Of a stretch of 8,682 bases of DNA, positions 6,495-8,682 are shown in pieces. The stretch comes from JAZKFP01 sp040386355. GTDB taxonomy: Bacteria > Pseudomonadota > Gammaproteobacteria > Pseudomonadales > UBA6940. The notes below the pieces were generated by a model. It was not told where the DNA came from. It did no database searches and saw only the letters and a program-made list of their open reading frames with translations. The translations under genes were made by a program, and so were the position numbers. The stretch spans positions 1-8,682 of the forward strand of contig JAZKFP010000076.1 of NCBI GenBank assembly GCA_040386355.1, given 5' to 3'. Numbering within the stretch: position 1 is the stretch's first letter; each line of letters opens with the position of its first letter.

Positions 6495-7868
6495 TTAAAA
6501 GAAGCTAAACCCTACTTGGAACAATTTTTCTACATCACGAATACGGCGTTTATCAACTAAAAATAAAATTAAATGATCATCTGATTCAACAACGGTATCG
6601 TCGTGCGCAATAAGTACTTCGCTGTCTCGCACAATGGCTCCAATCGTTGTACCTTCAGGCAAATCGATTTCGCGTATCGCTCGCCCGACCACTTGAGAGT
6701 TTTTTGAATCACCATGTGCAATGGCTTCAATAGCTTCTGCTGCACCACGTCGTAAAGAATATACATTAACCATGTCGCCTTTGCGTACATGCGTTAATAA
6801 ACTACCAATTGTGGTTTGTTGCGGACTAATTGCGATATCGATATCACCGCCTTGCACTAAATCTACATACGCGGAATTATTAATTAATGTCATTACTTTG
6901 CGTGCGCCCAAACGTTTTGCCAACATCGATGACATAATATTGGCTTGATCGTCATTGGTTAATGCAAGAAATACATCGGTGTCTTCAATATTTTCCTGCA
7001 GCAATAAATCTTGATCCGATGCATTTCCACATAACACAACGGCGCGATGCAAACGTTCAGATAAAAACTTTGCACGCTCACGATTTTTTTCAATAATTTT
7101 TACAGAATATTTTTGTTCTATGGCTTCGGCTAAACGCTGACCAATATTTCCACCGCCCGCAATAATAATACGTTTATAGCTGTGTTCGAGCCGACGTAAT
7201 TCACTCATAACGGCGCGAATATGATTTCGTGCTGCAATAAAAAACACTTCATCATCAACTTCAATAACAGTTGAGCCTTGCGGAATAATCGGTCTATCGC
7301 GACGAAAAATAGCCGCAACGCGCGTATCTACATTTGGCATATGTTGACGTAAATAACGTAATTCTTGACCAATTAACGGACCGCCGTGATAGGCCTTTAC
7401 TGCAACTAATTGCACTTTTCCTTCCGCAAAATCTAGCACCTGTAACGCACCAGGATATTCGATTAAACGTCGAATATAATTCGTAACAACTTGTTCGGGA
7501 GAAATAATAACATCGATAGGAATTGCATCACTGCTAAACAAACGTTCGGTTGTGATATAACTTACCGCACGAACGCGAGCAATTTTGGTTGGAATTTTAA
7601 ATAAGGTATGCGCAATTTGACACGCAATCATATTTACTTCATCGCTGCTGGTCACTGCAATTAATAATTCGGCATCATCGGCGCCTGCGGCTTTTAAAAC
7701 ATCCGGATAAGAACCTCGACCGTGTACCGTACGAATATCTAATCGATCTTGTAATTCTCCCAAACGCTGAATATCGCTATCTACAATTGTAATATCGTTC
7801 GCTTCACCAGAAAGATTTTCTGCTAATGTGCCGCCGACCTGACCCGCACCTAAAATAATAATTTTCAT
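6495..7868 (-). CDS. trkA: TrkA, NAD-binding regulatory subunit of the Trk potassium uptake system
   Basis: The protein has 457 residues, essentially the length of E. coli TrkA (458). It is a peripheral membrane protein that binds NAD(H) and gates TrkH/TrkG-type potassium channels. Two tandem RCK units are visible. The first has a Rossmann motif GAGQVG at 7-12 with an acidic residue at the end of the second strand (D30 in TIVDSD). The second starts with IIIAGGGNIG at about 234-243, with the matching KIIEKNRERAKFL further on. Each is followed by a TrkA-C-like region (PLIGQELRYL at about 164; GRAIREIDLPEGTTIGAI in the second half). The start MKIIILGAG is chosen because its ATG overlaps the rsmB stop as ATGA and matches the family start. 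A longer reading from 7889 would add only seven residues. The overlap implies translation coupled to rsmB. No trkH or trkG is in the window. Confidence 0.96.
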   Translation of the reverse strand: MKIIILGAGQVGGTLAENLSGEANDITIVDSDIQRLGELQDRLDIRTVHGRGSYPDVLKAAGADDAELLIAVTSSDEVNMIACQIAHTLFKIPTKIARVRAVSYITTERLFSSDAIPIDVIISPEQVVTNYIRRLIEYPGALQVLDFAEGKVQLVAVKAYHGGPLIGQELRYLRQHMPNVDTRVAAIFRRDRPIIPQGSTVIEVDDEVFFIAARNHIRAVMSELRRLEHSYKRIIIAGGGNIGQRLAEAIEQKYSVKIIEKNRERAKFLSERLHRAVVLCGNASDQDLLLQENIEDTDVFLALTNDDQANIMSSMLAKRLGARKVMTLINNSAYVDLVQGGDIDIAISPQQTTIGSLLTHVRKGDMVNVYSLRRGAAEAIEAIAHGDSKNSQVVGRAIREIDLPEGTTIGAIVRDSEVLIAHDDTVVESDDHLILFLVDKRRIRDVEKLFQVGFSFF

Positions 7869-8682
7869 ATTTTTTTCCGTAGTAAACAATAATAAAAACC
7901 ATCACCACTCGGCATAACTGGGCCTGCCACAGAATAATTTTCCAGCAAAATGTCGTTCGCAAAACATTTAGTGCGCCACTCGCTCACCATGCCCACATAC
8001 CGCTCTTCATTAATAAATAGAGTATGCTGCGCAGGCTTCACTTGCTGCGCGCCTAATGGAAAACTATTCTGTGCTTGGCAAGAAAGTGGATTATCAATAA
8101 AATATGTGGAAGGAAATATTTGAATTCCAATGTCTGTTTTTATCATCGATGGTATTTCTGAACTTGATACATCAATTGAAATAATTTCGACGTCACTATA
8201 ATTTTTTGTAAAGTTGAGAATTACTAAATCATTTTCTACACGAAAAGTAGAACAAGTAGCGTACAGTAAATACCCGTCTGGTAATAACAAAGGCCAAAGT
8301 TTTTCTAGCATCGTATTTTGTTGTTGCGCTAATGTGATTAAATCATTCGGTTGACGCAGCCATTTAATATCGGGATGACGACGTATAACGCCTGATCCAC
8401 TACAGGGTGCATCCACTAAAATTGCATCAAATTTTTTTCCATCCCACCATGTATCAGGTCGAGTCGCATCACCTTGAATAACTTGAACAGATGTCGCGTC
8501 AATTCTTTGCAATGTATTTTTTAAACGTTGAATCCGATGCACATCAAATTCTACTGCAACAATTTCTGCAGTATCTGGCAGACGCTCCCATAAATAAGAA
8601 GTCTTACCACCAGGCGCCGCACAAGCATCTAACCAACGAGTATTTTCAATATTTATTACATTATTTTTTACAGCGGATAATA
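7865..8682 (-). CDS. rsmB: RsmB, 16S rRNA m5C967 methyltransferase, 5' end beyond the window
   Basis: The frame is open to the right edge and shows 271 residues, the catalytic C-terminal part of an enzyme usually of about 430. The NusB-like RNA-binding N-terminus is outside. The enzyme uses S-adenosylmethionine to methylate C967 of 16S rRNA. Visible motifs, numbered from the first full codon, are the SAM-binding loop LDACAAPGGKT (17-27), an acidic residue after the next strand (E44), DAPCSGSGVIRRHPDIKWLR with the conserved motif IV cysteine C93, and LLYATCSTFRVEND with the motif VI nucleophile C143. The protein ends with GDGFYYCLLRKK. An internal GTG at 8542 gives only a truncated reading frame, and coding clearly continues upstream with the SAM motif. 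Unusually, about 68 codons (7907-8110) separate the GIQIFP motif from GDGFYY, which are almost adjacent in E. coli. The stop overlaps the trkA start by four bases. Confidence 0.95.
   Translation of the reverse strand, partial: LSAVKNNVINIENTRWLDACAAPGGKTSYLWERLPDTAEIVAVEFDVHRIQRLKNTLQRIDATSVQVIQGDATRPDTWWDGKKFDAILVDAPCSGSGVIRRHPDIKWLRQPNDLITLAQQQNTMLEKLWPLLLPDGYLLYATCSTFRVENDLVILNFTKNYSDVEIISIDVSSSEIPSMIKTDIGIQIFPSTYFIDNPLSCQAQNSFPLGAQQVKPAQHTLFINEERYVGMVSEWRTKCFANDILLENYSVAGPVMPSGDGFYYCLLRKKI

Noticed and set aside
6328..6504. Stop-free minus-strand frame through the inverted repeat from the end of trkA to the pirin start
   Set aside because: It is short, and the only internal ATG (6393) would give a peptide of about 21 residues. 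No ribosome site is evident. Palindromic elements often lack stops by chance.
6569..6948. Frames of 73 codons (minus) and 75 codons (plus) within trkA
   Set aside because: They are shadows of the intact trkA gene, which accounts for the whole region.

Overview
The window looks like chromosomal DNA of an AT-rich gammaproteobacterium. The clue is the right-hand end, where the end of rsmB (16S rRNA m5C967 methyltransferase) runs into trkA (potassium-uptake regulator) with a 4-base ATGA overlap. This rsmB-trkA pairing is typical of the gammaproteobacterial def-fmt-rsmB-trkA cluster. The base composition would fit a Legionellales-like or other reduced or host-associated lineage, but this is inference and the sequence does not settle the species. 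Every gene I can support is on the minus strand, so the biological order runs right to left.

Right part (8682 to 5633, read leftward): a 5'-truncated rsmB, a complete trkA, a structured 160-bp gap carrying a long inverted repeat, and a complete pirin/YhhW-type quercetin dioxygenase gene. The pirin ribosome binding site and start codon lie inside the left arm of that inverted repeat. The C-terminal part of RsmB carries an unusual insert of about 68 codons between two conserved end motifs.

Middle (5632 to 5184): a 449-bp region without a supported gene. It contains three units of a degenerate 74-bp tandem repeat, each ending in a GGGCGAAA-type hairpin, and a 12-bp palindrome just upstream of the next gene.

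Left part (5183 to 1): an apparent two-gene operon for exported proteins. The first gene encodes a 128-residue secreted protein with two cysteines in the mature part. The second, 42 bp further on, encodes a giant protein with a Sec signal peptide, EF-hand-like loops, an SpvB-type domain, seven FG-GAP/VCBS repeats spaced like the blades of a seven-bladed propeller, a TcdB-like middle region and RHS/YD repeats. It continues beyond position 1 after at least 1584 codons without a stop. By analogy with TcB/SpvB/RHS proteins it probably builds a shell or cocoon that carries a C-terminal effector, but the RHS core, the effector tip and any immunity gene lie outside the window. The coupling of a small secreted protein to this large RHS protein is the most interesting system here.
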